This document shows positions 1 through 9,136 of a stretch of DNA of 64,000 bases, piece after piece; within the stretch, counting starts at the first letter, position 1; the number at the start of each line of letters is the position of its first letter. Location of the stretch: contig NZ_WNXQ01000004.1 in the NCBI RefSeq assembly GCF_009789075.1, positions 1 to 64,000 of the forward strand, written 5' to 3'. The stretch is from Pseudooceanicola pacificus. GTDB taxonomy: Bacteria; Pseudomonadota; Alphaproteobacteria; Rhodobacterales; Rhodobacteraceae. Under the pieces are notes generated by a model. That model did no database searches. It saw only the letters and a program-made list of their open reading frames with translations, and had not been told where the DNA came from. Position numbers and translations under genes: made by a program.

Positions 1-236
1 GCAAAGCCGGCCAGGGCTGCGATATCTGAGGTCTCCGCCCTGTCAGGCTTTGCTCCCCTCTGTGCCCAGGTGGGACATTTCTACTTTGCAGACCGGGTGA
101 CATTTCTACTTGGTTGCAACAGCGGCAGCCACCCGGGTGCGCGCCACACTCGACTGCGACTTTTGAAACGTAACAGGCTGTTAAGAACGGACAGGACATG
201 GTTCGCTCGGATCGGTCGGCAGGTGGTCAGCGGTGC
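1..236. repeat. Intergenic segment with a repeated IS-end-like motif
   Basis: No credible gene is visible before the DUF4432 stop codon. The motif GACATTTCTACTT occurs twice in direct orientation, at 74-86 and 99-111, 25 bp apart, next to a G-rich flank. Tandem motifs of this style are familiar from the subterminal ends of some IS481/IS3-type insertion sequences in alphaproteobacteria. This could be the end of an element lying to the left of the window. No transposase reading frame is present, so the IS assignment is an inference. Confidence 0.35.
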
Positions 237-1151
237 TCATTCGGCATCATCCGGAGTGACGGAAAACTCGATATCCAGAGAAAAATCGCGTTGGATCTGC
301 CCGCTCCAAGGCATCAGTCCGGCCAGCAGCGTCTCCCGCGGAAGCCGGTCGTGACTGACAGGTTCGATGCAGAACAGGTCAGGTCTGAGCACCGGATTGC
401 GATGAAACTGGATAAAGGGCAACTGATCGCGGCTCTGGGTCAACGTCAGGCGCGCCGTCTGTCCCGCCGCAGCGCGGCAAAGGGAAATCGTGGCGCTCTC
501 GCCCGGGAGAGGTTCGACAAAGGTCGCGCCGGGCAGCGCGCCGATGTCGTCGCGGCGGCGCTCACCTTGGGTGACCGTCAGCCCCGGCCCGACAAAGGTT
601 GAGCCAAGATTGATGTGGTAGAGCGCGAATATCGCGGCCGCCCTGCCCTCAGACGTCAGCGTGACGCGGTCGCGCAACCGCAGCCGGTTCGCATGCAATG
701 GCATCTCGATACGCCGTTCAAGGCGATAGACCGCCCGTTCGTCGCTCCTGTCCAGCACTTCGGCCGTACCGATCAGCGCCGGCGCGCCGTCCAGGCCGGT
801 GCCGGTTTCCAGCGTCACCGATTTGGCCGGGCGAAGGGCCATGTTTCCATGCAGCGGATAGGCACGCCCGTCAGGGCCGGACCAGGGCTGGCGGATATGG
901 TCGAACCCGCAGGTGCACAACAGCCCGCCAAGGGCGGTTTCCATCTCTCCGGCACCGGCGGGACCTATGCCGTTTGTCCCGATCCAGCCGAATGGAACCC
1001 CGTGCAGCGTGACCTGCCCCAGGTCCAGACAGCGTTCCGGCACCAGTTCGACCCGGAGTCCCGTGCGGTTGGACAGGTCCAGCACTTCGGTGTGACGGCC
1101 CGGCAGGTCGCCCGCCGGCCGCCGCACGGCCGGATCGCGGGCCTCAGACAT
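237..1151 (-). CDS. DUF4432 family protein (aldose-1-epimerase-like fold)
   Basis: A 304-residue protein resembling the DUF4432 family, whose members have a galactose-mutarotase-like beta-sandwich and often sit beside sugar ABC transporters. The N-terminal part carries the family-typical stretch around ERCLDLGQ (residues 39-46). No signal peptide is visible, so it is probably cytoplasmic. It is the last gene of the sulfatase-transporter operon, and its start overlaps the upstream ATPase gene by 8 bp, which implies translational coupling. It may act as a mutarotase or epimerase on the imported sugar, but activity is not established for the family. Confidence 0.8.
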   Translation of the reverse strand: MSEARDPAVRRPAGDLPGRHTEVLDLSNRTGLRVELVPERCLDLGQVTLHGVPFGWIGTNGIGPAGAGEMETALGGLLCTCGFDHIRQPWSGPDGRAYPLHGNMALRPAKSVTLETGTGLDGAPALIGTAEVLDRSDERAVYRLERRIEMPLHANRLRLRDRVTLTSEGRAAAIFALYHINLGSTFVGPGLTVTQGERRRDDIGALPGATFVEPLPGESATISLCRAAAGQTARLTLTQSRDQLPFIQFHRNPVLRPDLFCIEPVSHDRLPRETLLAGLMPWSGQIQRDFSLDIEFSVTPDDAE

Positions 1152-2253
1152 TGCTCAGGCAGTCGCCACTTTCGGAATCGAAGGCGTGCCAATGGTCGGC
1201 CATGACCGCCGCGTGAAGATTTCCACCCTTGGACAGCCGATCCGACAGGCCCGGATCGCTGCGCAGGTCGATACGGATCGTCAATTGCCCGATTTCGCTG
1301 CCGCCCGTGACGAACGCATCCTGCCCGGTAAATTCGACGGCAACGATATCGACCGGCACGGCACCGTCGAACGGGGTTTCAGAGACGCTGAAATGCTCTG
1401 GGCGCACGCCGATTTCCACGCTCCGCCCGGCCTGGATCGCCTCGCGCAGCTTCGGCCGGGCCGCGCCTGCCGGAAGGGCAAGCTGACCCGCGGCGAAGGC
1501 GTCGCCCGCAAGGGCCGGGGGCTGGGTCAGCATGTTGATTTCGGGCGATCCGATGAAACCTGCCACGAAGCGGTTCAGCGGGCGATGATAGATATCCTGC
1601 GGTGTGCCGATCTGCTGAATCCGGCCGTGGTCAAGCAGGACGATCCGGTCGGCCATGGTCATGGCCTCGATCTGGTCATGTGTGACGAAGATCGACGTCG
1701 CGCCCAGCCTGTCGTGCAACTGGCGCAATTCCAGCCTGGTCTTTGCGCGCAGTTTCGCGTCGAGGTTGGACAGGGGTTCGTCGAACAGGAACACGGCAGG
1801 TTGGCGCACGATGGCCCGGCCCATGGCCACGCGCTGGCGCTGCCCGCCGGACAGCTGGCCGGGCTTACGATCCTCCAGGCCCTCCAGCGCAAGGATGCGC
1901 ACTGCCTCTGCGACCCGCCGGGCAATCTCGGCCGCATCGACCTTGGCCATTCGCAATGCGAACGACATGTTTTCGGCCACCGTCATGTGGGGGTAAAGCG
2001 CGTAGGACTGGAACACCATCGCCATGTCGCGTTCACCGGGGTCGTTTTCGGTGACATCGGTTCCGTCGACCGTGATCGTGCCGCCATTGATGTCGCCCAG
2101 GCCCGCGATCACCCGCAGCAGCGTTGATTTGCCACTGCCGGACGGTCCGACCAGCGCGATCAACTCGCCCGACTGGATTTCGAGGTTCAGTGGCGGGATG
2201 ACCTCGGTTTTGCCGTAGCTTTTCCTGACGTCCCGAAGTGTGACCTGGGCCAT
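1144..2253 (-). CDS. Sugar ABC transporter ATP-binding protein (UgpC/MalK type)
   Basis: A 369-residue ATPase that powers import through the two adjacent permeases. The Walker A motif GPSGSGKST is at 36-44, the signature LSGGQ at 134-138, Walker B FLFDEP at 155-160, and the switch His lies in FVTHDQ near 190. The C-terminal third (about 235-369) is the TOBE-type regulatory domain found in MalK/UgpC proteins. The N-terminal half reads as a standard CUT1-family ATPase. It follows the permease gene by about 30 bp and overlaps the DUF4432 gene by 8 bp. The sugar is unknown; the sulfatase upstream suggests a desulfated product. Confidence 0.95.
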   Translation of the reverse strand: MAQVTLRDVRKSYGKTEVIPPLNLEIQSGELIALVGPSGSGKSTLLRVIAGLGDINGGTITVDGTDVTENDPGERDMAMVFQSYALYPHMTVAENMSFALRMAKVDAAEIARRVAEAVRILALEGLEDRKPGQLSGGQRQRVAMGRAIVRQPAVFLFDEPLSNLDAKLRAKTRLELRQLHDRLGATSIFVTHDQIEAMTMADRIVLLDHGRIQQIGTPQDIYHRPLNRFVAGFIGSPEINMLTQPPALAGDAFAAGQLALPAGAARPKLREAIQAGRSVEIGVRPEHFSVSETPFDGAVPVDIVAVEFTGQDAFVTGGSEIGQLTIRIDLRSDPGLSDRLSKGGNLHAAVMADHWHAFDSESGDCLSNV

Positions 2254-2282
2254 TGGAGGTTTCCTTGTTCAGAATTCTGCGG

Positions 2283-3110
2283 TCATTTGACGGCGCCAGC
2301 CAGCAGGCCGCGCACAATGAATTTCTGGCCGACCAATATCAGCGTGATCGCAGGCACAATGGTCAGAAGCGTTGCCGCCGCCATTTCACCATATCGGATC
2401 TCGAATTCCTGCGCGTAGGTCGAGATCGCCACCGGCGCGGTCATGGTGTCGCTGTTGGACAATGTCAGCGCAATTGCGAAATCGCTCCACGAGAATATGA
2501 ACACCAGCGCGGTGGTGGCAATCATGCCGCCGCGTACCAACGGGAAGGCGATCTTCCAGAACACCTGATCATAGGCGCAGCCATCCATTCTTGCCGCTTG
2601 GATAAGTTCCGGCGGCAAGCTGGCCATGAAGCTCATCATCAGGAACAGCGCAATGGGCAACAGATTGACGATCTGGGTCGTGATCAGCGCGAAATAGGTG
2701 CCGGTCAGGTCGGCGCTTGCGAACATCAGGTACCACGACCCGACAAAGGTAAGCGTCGGCAACATGTTGAACAGCAACGCCCAACCCAGGATCGACCAGC
2801 GCACCCAGTTGGGCACGCGCATCACCGTCATGGTAAAGGCGGCCATGGTGGCCATGATGATGATGACGATTGTCGCGGTGCCCGACACGATTGCACTGTT
2901 GGCGAGCGCAGACGCAAAGTTGGACTGGCGCGAGAACAGCAAGGCCTCGAAATTGGACCAGGTGATCGGCGCAAAGACCGTGCCGGTGATGATATCGATC
3001 TTGTACTTGAACGCATTGGTCATCACCCAGACCATCGGCACCAGAATGATTGCGGCATACAGCCAGATCGTCAGGGTCGAGACTGCGCGGCCGAGGCTCC
3101 GGGATTTCAT
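2283..3110 (-). CDS. Carbohydrate ABC transporter permease (MalG-like)
   Basis: A 275-residue inner-membrane permease with six predicted hydrophobic segments; the first spans about residues 11-30. The cytoplasmic EAA loop that docks onto the ATPase is visible at 170-190 (QAARMDG followed by FWKIAFP). It ends with a short polar tail, as in MalG. Its start codon overlaps the stop codon of the partner permease (ATGA), so the two subunits are translationally coupled. Confidence 0.93.
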   Translation of the reverse strand: MKSRSLGRAVSTLTIWLYAAIILVPMVWVMTNAFKYKIDIITGTVFAPITWSNFEALLFSRQSNFASALANSAIVSGTATIVIIIMATMAAFTMTVMRVPNWVRWSILGWALLFNMLPTLTFVGSWYLMFASADLTGTYFALITTQIVNLLPIALFLMMSFMASLPPELIQAARMDGCAYDQVFWKIAFPLVRGGMIATTALVFIFSWSDFAIALTLSNSDTMTAPVAISTYAQEFEIRYGEMAAATLLTIVPAITLILVGQKFIVRGLLAGAVK

Positions 3111-4093
3111 TGTTCCAGTTTCCGTTCGTCATTCTTGCGTTTACGGACGAGAAGCCCCCGCCCCACGATAATGGCCAGGGTCATGCCGAACAGCGTGATG
3201 ACAGCCATTGCCGATCCATAGCCGACGCGATCCTGATTGAAGAAAACCCGATAGATGGAAAAGTTGACCACCTCGGTCGCAGTGCCCGGCCCCCCCGAGG
3301 TCAGAAGATAGACTTCGTCAAAGACCTTGAACGACAGGATGATGCGGAACATCAGGGTGATGACGATTGTCGGCAGCATCATCGGCACGATGACGTGGCG
3401 GATTTCCTGCCAGCTGCTGCGCACGTCCATACGGGCGGCTTCAAGCACCTCTTCGTCGATCGCTTCCAGGCCGGCCAGCATCAGGATGAACACGAAAGGG
3501 GTCCAGTGCCACACGTCGACGAAGATCACGGACGCCAGGGCAATATCCGGGTTGCCCAGCCAGTCGACGGGCGGAATGCCGAACAGCCCGAGAAACCCGT
3601 TGGCGAGGCCGAATTCACGCCCCAGCACAAGCCGCCAGACCGACCCGATCACGATGGGCGGCACGACGATGGGCAACAGGAATATCCCGGTCAAGAGCGT
3701 CCGGCCCATGGCTCCGGCCCGCTTCACGGCCAGCGCCATGGAAAACCCGAGTATCATCTGTGCAGTGACCGCGCAGACGGCAAAGATCAGCGTGTTGCGC
3801 AGACCCGCCCAGTAGATGACTTCGGTTGAGAAAAGCTGACGATAGTTTTCAAGCCCGATGAAATGGTAAGTTGAATCGCCGCCAGACCAGCGCACGTCGT
3901 AGAGGCTGGTCCCGATCAGGTTGAACACCGGGAACACCGACAGCACCACGAAGAACAGAACCACCGGCAGCAGAGAAAAGATCATCCAGCGGCGATTGCG
4001 GCGCGCCTTGCGCGGTGCGCCGCCGCGACCCGTCGGCGGTATGCCCGCCGACGGTTTGCCCGCTGTCCTAGAGTGCAGGGAGGCGGCTGACAT
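3107..4093 (-). CDS. Carbohydrate ABC transporter permease (MalF-like)
   Basis: A 328-residue partner permease of the sugar importer. The EAA loop is visible as EAARMDVRSSWQEI in the second half. The reading frame opens farther upstream, but I choose the ATG at 4093 because GAGGG lies 5 nt before it. This start overlaps the binding-protein gene by 26 bp. An ATG at 3985 would give almost no cytoplasmic N-terminus before the first membrane segment and is less likely. A basic, Arg-rich stretch precedes membrane segment 1, as expected for cytoplasmic orientation. Confidence 0.9.
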   Translation of the reverse strand: MSAASLHSRTAGKPSAGIPPTGRGGAPRKARRNRRWMIFSLLPVVLFFVVLSVFPVFNLIGTSLYDVRWSGGDSTYHFIGLENYRQLFSTEVIYWAGLRNTLIFAVCAVTAQMILGFSMALAVKRAGAMGRTLLTGIFLLPIVVPPIVIGSVWRLVLGREFGLANGFLGLFGIPPVDWLGNPDIALASVIFVDVWHWTPFVFILMLAGLEAIDEEVLEAARMDVRSSWQEIRHVIVPMMLPTIVITLMFRIILSFKVFDEVYLLTSGGPGTATEVVNFSIYRVFFNQDRVGYGSAMAVITLFGMTLAIIVGRGLLVRKRKNDERKLEQ

Positions 4094-5387
4094 CATAACC
4101 CTCACGCTCAAAGATCTCGGCGATGGCGTCGGCGGCATCGTTCAGCGCGGCTGCGGGCTCCAGCTCTCCGATGACCGCCTGGTTCAGCCGAAGCGCAAGC
4201 GCGTCCGACACCTCGTTGGCCTGCGGGAAGGGCAGCGCCATGACGGCATTTGCAGCGTTCTCGGAATAGGCTTCGATGAAACGGAACTCCTCGGACTGGC
4301 CCAGGTCGGTCTTGCCAAGATCCCCGCGCACCGGCACACCGCCCGCGCGGACATAGGCCGTTTGAACGTCGAGTCCCTGGAACCAGTCAAGGAAATCCAG
4401 CGCCGCGTCCTGGCGTTCCGGCGATACGTTGCCGGCGATGCCCGCGACCCAGTGGCCGGCGCTGGACGCGCGTGTGCCGGTTGGTCCGGCCGGAATCAAC
4501 GTCGCCTCGATCTTGCCGGCGACCCGCGACTCGTTGGGGTTTTCGAACGACCCCCATGCGGCGATCACGCCGATTGTCTGTGCGCCCCGCCCCGTGGACA
4601 TCAACTGGATCATCTCACCCTGGGCAATGGCGCCGGGATTGGGCGGCCCTGCCTCGTTTGCCAGGGTCAGGTAGACTTCCAGGGCCTTCAGAACTTCGGG
4701 GCTGTTGATGGACACCTCAACGCTCTTGTCCCCTTTCACGGTGACGTATGCGCCGTTCTGCGTATAGGCGTAGGGCGTGAAGTTGTAGACGATCGACCCG
4801 CGCGCGGCACGCGGCACAAAACCGTAGGCGTCGCCCTCGGCCTGAATCGCCTTGGCGTTGGCAATCAGCCCGTCCCAGTCCTGCGGAACCTCAAGGTTCA
4901 GCCGGTCATAGATTTCACTGTTGTAGTACAGAACCTGCACATTGCCGTTCAATGGCACGCCGAGAAGCTGACCATCCTCAGAGAATGTCCCGGTTGTGCT
5001 GTCCCAATAGGTTGTGCCGCCATAAGACAGCGTGCCGTCGCCCAGCTTGTACCCTTCGCGGATTTCTGCCAGTGGCTTCAGGTATCCGGCCGAATAGATT
5101 TCGGGCAGCCACAGCGCGTTGACGTTGACGATGTCATAGTCGCCGTCGGCCGCACGCAGGGAATTGCGGATCTTTTCCAGAAGCCCGGTGAACGGCACGA
5201 CGTCGAGTTCGACGGTGTTGCCGGTTTCGCTTTCGTAGAGATCGACCATCTCGATGAAGGAATCCAGCCAAGGCGACTGGTTGATGGCGATACGCACGGT
5301 ATCCGCGGCATTGGCCGCAGCGGCAAAGGTGGCGACCGCCGCTATCGCAGTCGATCCGGCGAGCAGTCTTGCAGTGATCGTTTTCAT
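4068..5387 (-). CDS. Sugar ABC transporter extracellular substrate-binding protein
   Basis: A 439-residue periplasmic binding protein of the MalE-like family 1. A classical signal peptide covers about residues 1-27 (basic start, Ala-rich core, ANA before ADTV). The mature part shows the family pattern with DYDIVNVNALWLPEI in the first lobe. It starts 10 bp after the sulfatase stop codon, preceded by a purine-rich AGGGAGAG. It is the second gene of the operon and probably sets transport specificity. Unlike the other binding-protein genes in this window, it has no hairpin after it, because the next gene overlaps its end. Confidence 0.93.
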   Translation of the reverse strand: MKTITARLLAGSTAIAAVATFAAAANAADTVRIAINQSPWLDSFIEMVDLYESETGNTVELDVVPFTGLLEKIRNSLRAADGDYDIVNVNALWLPEIYSAGYLKPLAEIREGYKLGDGTLSYGGTTYWDSTTGTFSEDGQLLGVPLNGNVQVLYYNSEIYDRLNLEVPQDWDGLIANAKAIQAEGDAYGFVPRAARGSIVYNFTPYAYTQNGAYVTVKGDKSVEVSINSPEVLKALEVYLTLANEAGPPNPGAIAQGEMIQLMSTGRGAQTIGVIAAWGSFENPNESRVAGKIEATLIPAGPTGTRASSAGHWVAGIAGNVSPERQDAALDFLDWFQGLDVQTAYVRAGGVPVRGDLGKTDLGQSEEFRFIEAYSENAANAVMALPFPQANEVSDALALRLNQAVIGELEPAAALNDAADAIAEIFEREGYDVSRLPAL

Positions 5388-5397
5388 GTCTCTCTCC

Positions 5398-6936
5398 CTA
5401 GGTTGATTGGATCTTTCGCCGGGTTGCAGTTTTGAGATTCATCCAATCGTAGTATTCCGGCGGTGTATCGTGGCGGTCTAGAATGTCGTTGATCTGCTGT
5501 GCCAGACGATGTTCCAAGGCATCGTCCGAGAGCGGATACAACTGGCAGGGGTCGTCGTGGTTGTTGTAAATCGCAGACACGAAAGCCTCGAACTTTCGCC
5601 CGTCGAGACCTGGCGGGCGGCGGGCATCGCTGAGCGCGTCCAGACGCATCACCGGCATGCCCTTGGTGAAATCGAACCCGTTTGACAGGGTCATCGTCTT
5701 GAGCTCGCGCGGCTCAAAGAACCCGACCAGATGTGTGGGCATCAGGGTGTATTCGCCCAGCCCTTCGGATGCGATGTTTTCGGGATACCTGAAATAGGAA
5801 TACTGACCGTCGGTTATGCCGATGGGCCCGCCAAACATCCCAAAGGCCACGGCGTCGCGCGCGACCCTGCCATCGGCCAGATCGAAGATATCCTCGCCGG
5901 TGACTTCGTCAGGACGCGCGACATCGTGCAAACCCAGGATCGTCGGCATCAGGTCGGGCGTCTGGGTCAGGGCATTCGTGCGCATGCCGGCGTCTTGCGG
6001 ACGTGCGGGATGATGCACGATCAGCGGAATATGCGAGATTTCCTCGTAATAGGGCGTCAGGTTCTTGCCCCACCAATCGTGTTCCGACAGCAGGAACCCG
6101 TGATCGGTGGTCAGTATCAGGCAGGTGTCCTTCCACAGGTCGTACTGGTCGAAATAGTCCAGCAGCTTGCCGAAATAATCGTCGCACATGGCGACCAGCG
6201 CGGCATAGTTGGCGCGGATCGTGGCGATTTCCTCGGGGCGTTCCGCCACAGGCGCATAGTGTGGCCAATCGAGTATCGGGCCATCACGGTCGGTCTTGAA
6301 CGCGTCGTGAAACCGCTTCGGGGCATGGAACGGTTCGTGCGGGTCGAAACACTCCAGTTGCAGGAACCAGTCATCCGCACTGCGGTTCTGGTCGAGGAAG
6401 TGAAACGCCCGCTCGAAACACTGAGGGCCGGGGAAATCCTGCTCCTCGCGGATGAATTCGCGATTGATCTGGTTTTGCAGCCGCTTGGCGTTTTGCGGCA
6501 CGTCATAGTGACGCGTGTCGTATTGCGCGCGGAAGCGTTCAATCGGTGGTTCCACCATGGCGACCCACGGGTCGTTTTCCTGCCCCCGCACGAATTCCCA
6601 TGTCTTGAAGCGCGAATGATAGGTGGCGCCGCCATCCTCGAAATAATGGAAATGGTCGCTGATCAGATGCGAGTGAACGCCGGACAGGCGCAGCATTTCG
6701 GGCATCGAGTTGTCGAACGGTTCCAGCGGCCCCCACGAGCGGTGCATGAAGTTCAACCGCCCCGTATGCATGTCACGCCGCGCGGGCATGCAGGGCAAAG
6801 AGCCAACGTAATGGTTGTCAAACGACATCGCACGCCGGGCGAACCTGTCGAAATTCGGAGTGGCCAGCTGCGTGCCGCCGTAACAGCCCATGGCCGTACG
6901 GTTGAGCGAATCGAAAAGTACAAAAACTGTGCGCAT
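5398..6936 (-). CDS. Sulfatase (formylglycine-dependent, cytoplasmic)
   Basis: A 512-residue alkaline-phosphatase-superfamily sulfatase. The activation signature C-x-P-x-R is present as CMPAR at residues 49-53; the Cys would be converted to formylglycine. The N-terminal metal Asp is in VLFDS (residue 9), and a second metal site is TTDHGF. No signal peptide is visible, so the substrate is probably desulfated after import. I choose ATG 6936, preceded by GGGGAGG at 4 nt, over an upstream in-frame start. It leads the operon with the sugar ABC transporter. No formylglycine-generating enzyme is seen nearby. Phosphonate monoester hydrolase activity is a family alternative. Confidence 0.88.
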   Translation of the reverse strand: MRTVFVLFDSLNRTAMGCYGGTQLATPNFDRFARRAMSFDNHYVGSLPCMPARRDMHTGRLNFMHRSWGPLEPFDNSMPEMLRLSGVHSHLISDHFHYFEDGGATYHSRFKTWEFVRGQENDPWVAMVEPPIERFRAQYDTRHYDVPQNAKRLQNQINREFIREEQDFPGPQCFERAFHFLDQNRSADDWFLQLECFDPHEPFHAPKRFHDAFKTDRDGPILDWPHYAPVAERPEEIATIRANYAALVAMCDDYFGKLLDYFDQYDLWKDTCLILTTDHGFLLSEHDWWGKNLTPYYEEISHIPLIVHHPARPQDAGMRTNALTQTPDLMPTILGLHDVARPDEVTGEDIFDLADGRVARDAVAFGMFGGPIGITDGQYSYFRYPENIASEGLGEYTLMPTHLVGFFEPRELKTMTLSNGFDFTKGMPVMRLDALSDARRPPGLDGRKFEAFVSAIYNNHDDPCQLYPLSDDALEHRLAQQINDILDRHDTPPEYYDWMNLKTATRRKIQST

Positions 6937-7021
6937 ATTGCCTCCCCTGTCATCAAGAGTAGACAAGCCCGAAGCGCCTCGCTAATACATTTTTTGATAA
7001 GGGGTATGTGGAAAGTTGATA

Positions 7022-7912
7022 ATGCACGGTATTGGCCGGCTCGATCATTTTCTTGCCGTAGTGACGGCCGGCAGCGTCCAGGCCGCCGCACGCACGCTGA
7101 ACATCAGTCAGCCGGCCCTGTCGCGGTCGATCCGGCTCCTCGAGCAGTCGTTGGACACGATCCTGTTCGAACGCTCGACCAAGGGCATCACGCTGACGTC
7201 GGCGGGCACTGCGTTTCTGGCCAAAAGCCGTGAGATTGCGCAGACCTGGGACGAATCCCTGATCGAACTCAACGCGATCACATCGGGCGCGGCCGGCAGT
7301 CTGCGTATAGGCATGGGCCCCACCTATGCCCTGCTCGTCGCGCCCCAGGTCGTGGAGGGGCTGACACGGCGTTTCCCGAACATGGTCGTGAGCTTTGAAA
7401 TCGGTGTGGCGAGCCAGTTGCTGTCACAGGTCGAGAGCGGCCAGCTGGCACTCTATCTCGGCGCGATCGACGAAATCCCGATGCAGAACGTCGACCATGT
7501 GGTTCAAGTCGAGCTTTCGGCGCATCGAAACGTCCTGGTTGCATCGCGCGATCTGGTTCTGCCCGAGGACAGGCTAGACCGGCTGAAACTGTTGGGACAG
7601 ATGCGCTGGATCGGGCTGACCTATGACCAGAGGTTGCGCGATGCGGTCAGGCAGCTGTTCGTCGGCGCTGATCTGCCGGTGCCGTCGTTCTCGATCAACA
7701 CCCATTCCTTGCGCATGGCGCTGGACCTTGCCGCGCAGCCGGGATTTGTCACCGGCATTCCCGAACCGATCCTGCGCCATCACGACACCGGCCGCATCCG
7801 GCAGCTTGAGGTTGCGGGCTATGACTGGAAGGTCCGCACAGGCATCACCTATCGCCGGTCACTTGAGCGGCTGGAACCGTTCCGCTGGCTGAAGTCGGCC
7901 CTGATGGCCTGA
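7022..7912 (+). CDS. LysR-family transcriptional regulator, divergent to the sulfatase operon
   Basis: A 296-residue LysR-type regulator. The winged helix-turn-helix occupies about residues 1-60, with SVQAAARTLNISQPALSRSI as the recognition region, followed by a periplasmic-binding-like effector domain starting near SLRIGMG. I choose ATG 7022 (GGAAAG 6 nt upstream) over the in-frame TTG at 7016. It is transcribed away from the sulfatase operon across an 85-bp spacer, the usual layout for a LysR regulator and its target. It probably senses the sugar or its desulfated form. Confidence 0.93.
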   Translation: MHGIGRLDHFLAVVTAGSVQAAARTLNISQPALSRSIRLLEQSLDTILFERSTKGITLTSAGTAFLAKSREIAQTWDESLIELNAITSGAAGSLRIGMGPTYALLVAPQVVEGLTRRFPNMVVSFEIGVASQLLSQVESGQLALYLGAIDEIPMQNVDHVVQVELSAHRNVLVASRDLVLPEDRLDRLKLLGQMRWIGLTYDQRLRDAVRQLFVGADLPVPSFSINTHSLRMALDLAAQPGFVTGIPEPILRHHDTGRIRQLEVAGYDWKVRTGITYRRSLERLEPFRWLKSALMA

Positions 7913-8086
7913 AGCCGCCATTTCGGGCCCCTCGCCCCTGCCCGGCCCAGCCATGCAATGCGCCGTCCTGTCTTGTCCGACACAATGTCTGGCACAGCCA
8001 GCCACGGCGCGGCAGGAGGTGATCGGCAAAGCGCCGACGAAAGAAACCCCGGAACCGAGGCTTGGGCAGGCCCGCGATTGCCCCGA

Positions 8087-9004
8087 TCACGGGATCTGGT
8101 CCGCTTCGCGTTCGGGGTTCTCTTCCTGAATGCGGCCCCTCATCCAGTCCAGGAACTTGATCAGGGTCCGCGAGGGGGCAGAGTTCTTGGGCCAGGTCAG
8201 GAAATACCCTTCGCCGCTATAACAGGCCAGATCGCCAAACGGAGCGACAAGATTGCCGTTCTGCAGCTGGCGCTGGACAAAAATCTTGACCGCCAGTGCG
8301 ACCCCACTGTCCATCGACGCCGCCTCGTAGGCCAAGGCCGAGCTTTCGAACCGGATGCCCGGCTCCGGGTCGACATCGGCCCCGACGCGCTTGATCCATG
8401 CGGCCCAATCCGTCGGCCGGGCCATGGAATGCAGCAGGCGCACGCGCGACAGGTCGTCGGGCTCTGAAATGTCATGTTGTTTCTGGTACTCAGGCGTGCA
8501 GATCGGGATGAGTTCCACCTCAACCAGTTTTTCCGAATGCAGCGCTGGCCAATCGCCCTTGCCCGCGCGGATCGCGGCATCGAGGTTCTGGCTTTCGAAA
8601 TCGACCGGGGCAATCGAAGAGCTCAGGCGCACCTCGATCCGGGGGTGCTTGTCGTGAAAATTCGTCAGGCGCGGAATGAGCCAGCGTTGGGAAAATGTCG
8701 TGTAGGATTGAATCGCCAGGATGTCGCGCCGCCCGCGCCGCGAGACCCGCCGCGACGCCGTGGCGATATCCTGGAAAGCATGAGTGATGCCTTCATGCAG
8801 TTGACGCCCCTCGTCAGTCAGCTCGACACCCCGATGCAAACGCCGGAACAAGGCCACGCCAAGGTAGTCTTCCAGCGTCTTGACCTGGCGGCTGACGGCA
8901 ACCTGACTGACATTCAGTTCTTCAGCGGCCAGCGTAAGGCTGCACAGCCGTGCGGCGACCTCGAAGGTCCGCAGTGGGTTGAGAGGTGGAATAGGGCTCG
9001 TCAT
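8087..9004 (-). CDS. LysR-family regulator (GcvA-like)
   Basis: A 305-residue LysR-type protein. The helix-turn-helix is near residues 18-40 (LTLAAEELNVSQVAVSRQVK), and PPLNPLRTFEVAARL at the N-terminus is typical of the GcvA-like branch. The effector domain contains FSQRWLIPRL, also characteristic of that branch. It lies downstream of, and on the same strand as, the long TTT/beta-oxidation run, and converges on the other LysR gene across 174 bp with no strong hairpin. It is a candidate regulator of the 9.1-21.2 kb cluster. Confidence 0.9.
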   Translation of the reverse strand: MTSPIPPLNPLRTFEVAARLCSLTLAAEELNVSQVAVSRQVKTLEDYLGVALFRRLHRGVELTDEGRQLHEGITHAFQDIATASRRVSRRGRRDILAIQSYTTFSQRWLIPRLTNFHDKHPRIEVRLSSSIAPVDFESQNLDAAIRAGKGDWPALHSEKLVEVELIPICTPEYQKQHDISEPDDLSRVRLLHSMARPTDWAAWIKRVGADVDPEPGIRFESSALAYEAASMDSGVALAVKIFVQRQLQNGNLVAPFGDLACYSGEGYFLTWPKNSAPSRTLIKFLDWMRGRIQEENPEREADQIP

Positions 9005-9031
9005 GTTCCGTTGCGCCGATAACGATGCCTC

Positions 9032-9053
9032 ACGCCGTGGTTTGATGCGGCGT
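9032..9053 (-). terminator. Hairpin after the thiolase gene
   Basis: An inverted repeat ACGCCG (9032-9037) and CGGCGT (9048-9053) with a 10-nt loop lies between the thiolase stop and the downstream LysR gene. There is no U-tract, so intrinsic termination is only possible. It may equally be part of the LysR promoter region. Confidence 0.25.
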
Positions 9054-9136
9054 CAAGAGTCAGCAAAAGAGTCCCTGGCCCGCGCACGCCTTCCATTCGC
9101 CTGAACAGATGTCTACACCGTGCCGGGGTCAAAAAT

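Noticed and set aside
7913..8086. A terminator between the two convergent LysR genes
   Set aside because: Short inverted repeats exist but none has a strong stem with a U-tract, so I do not list one.
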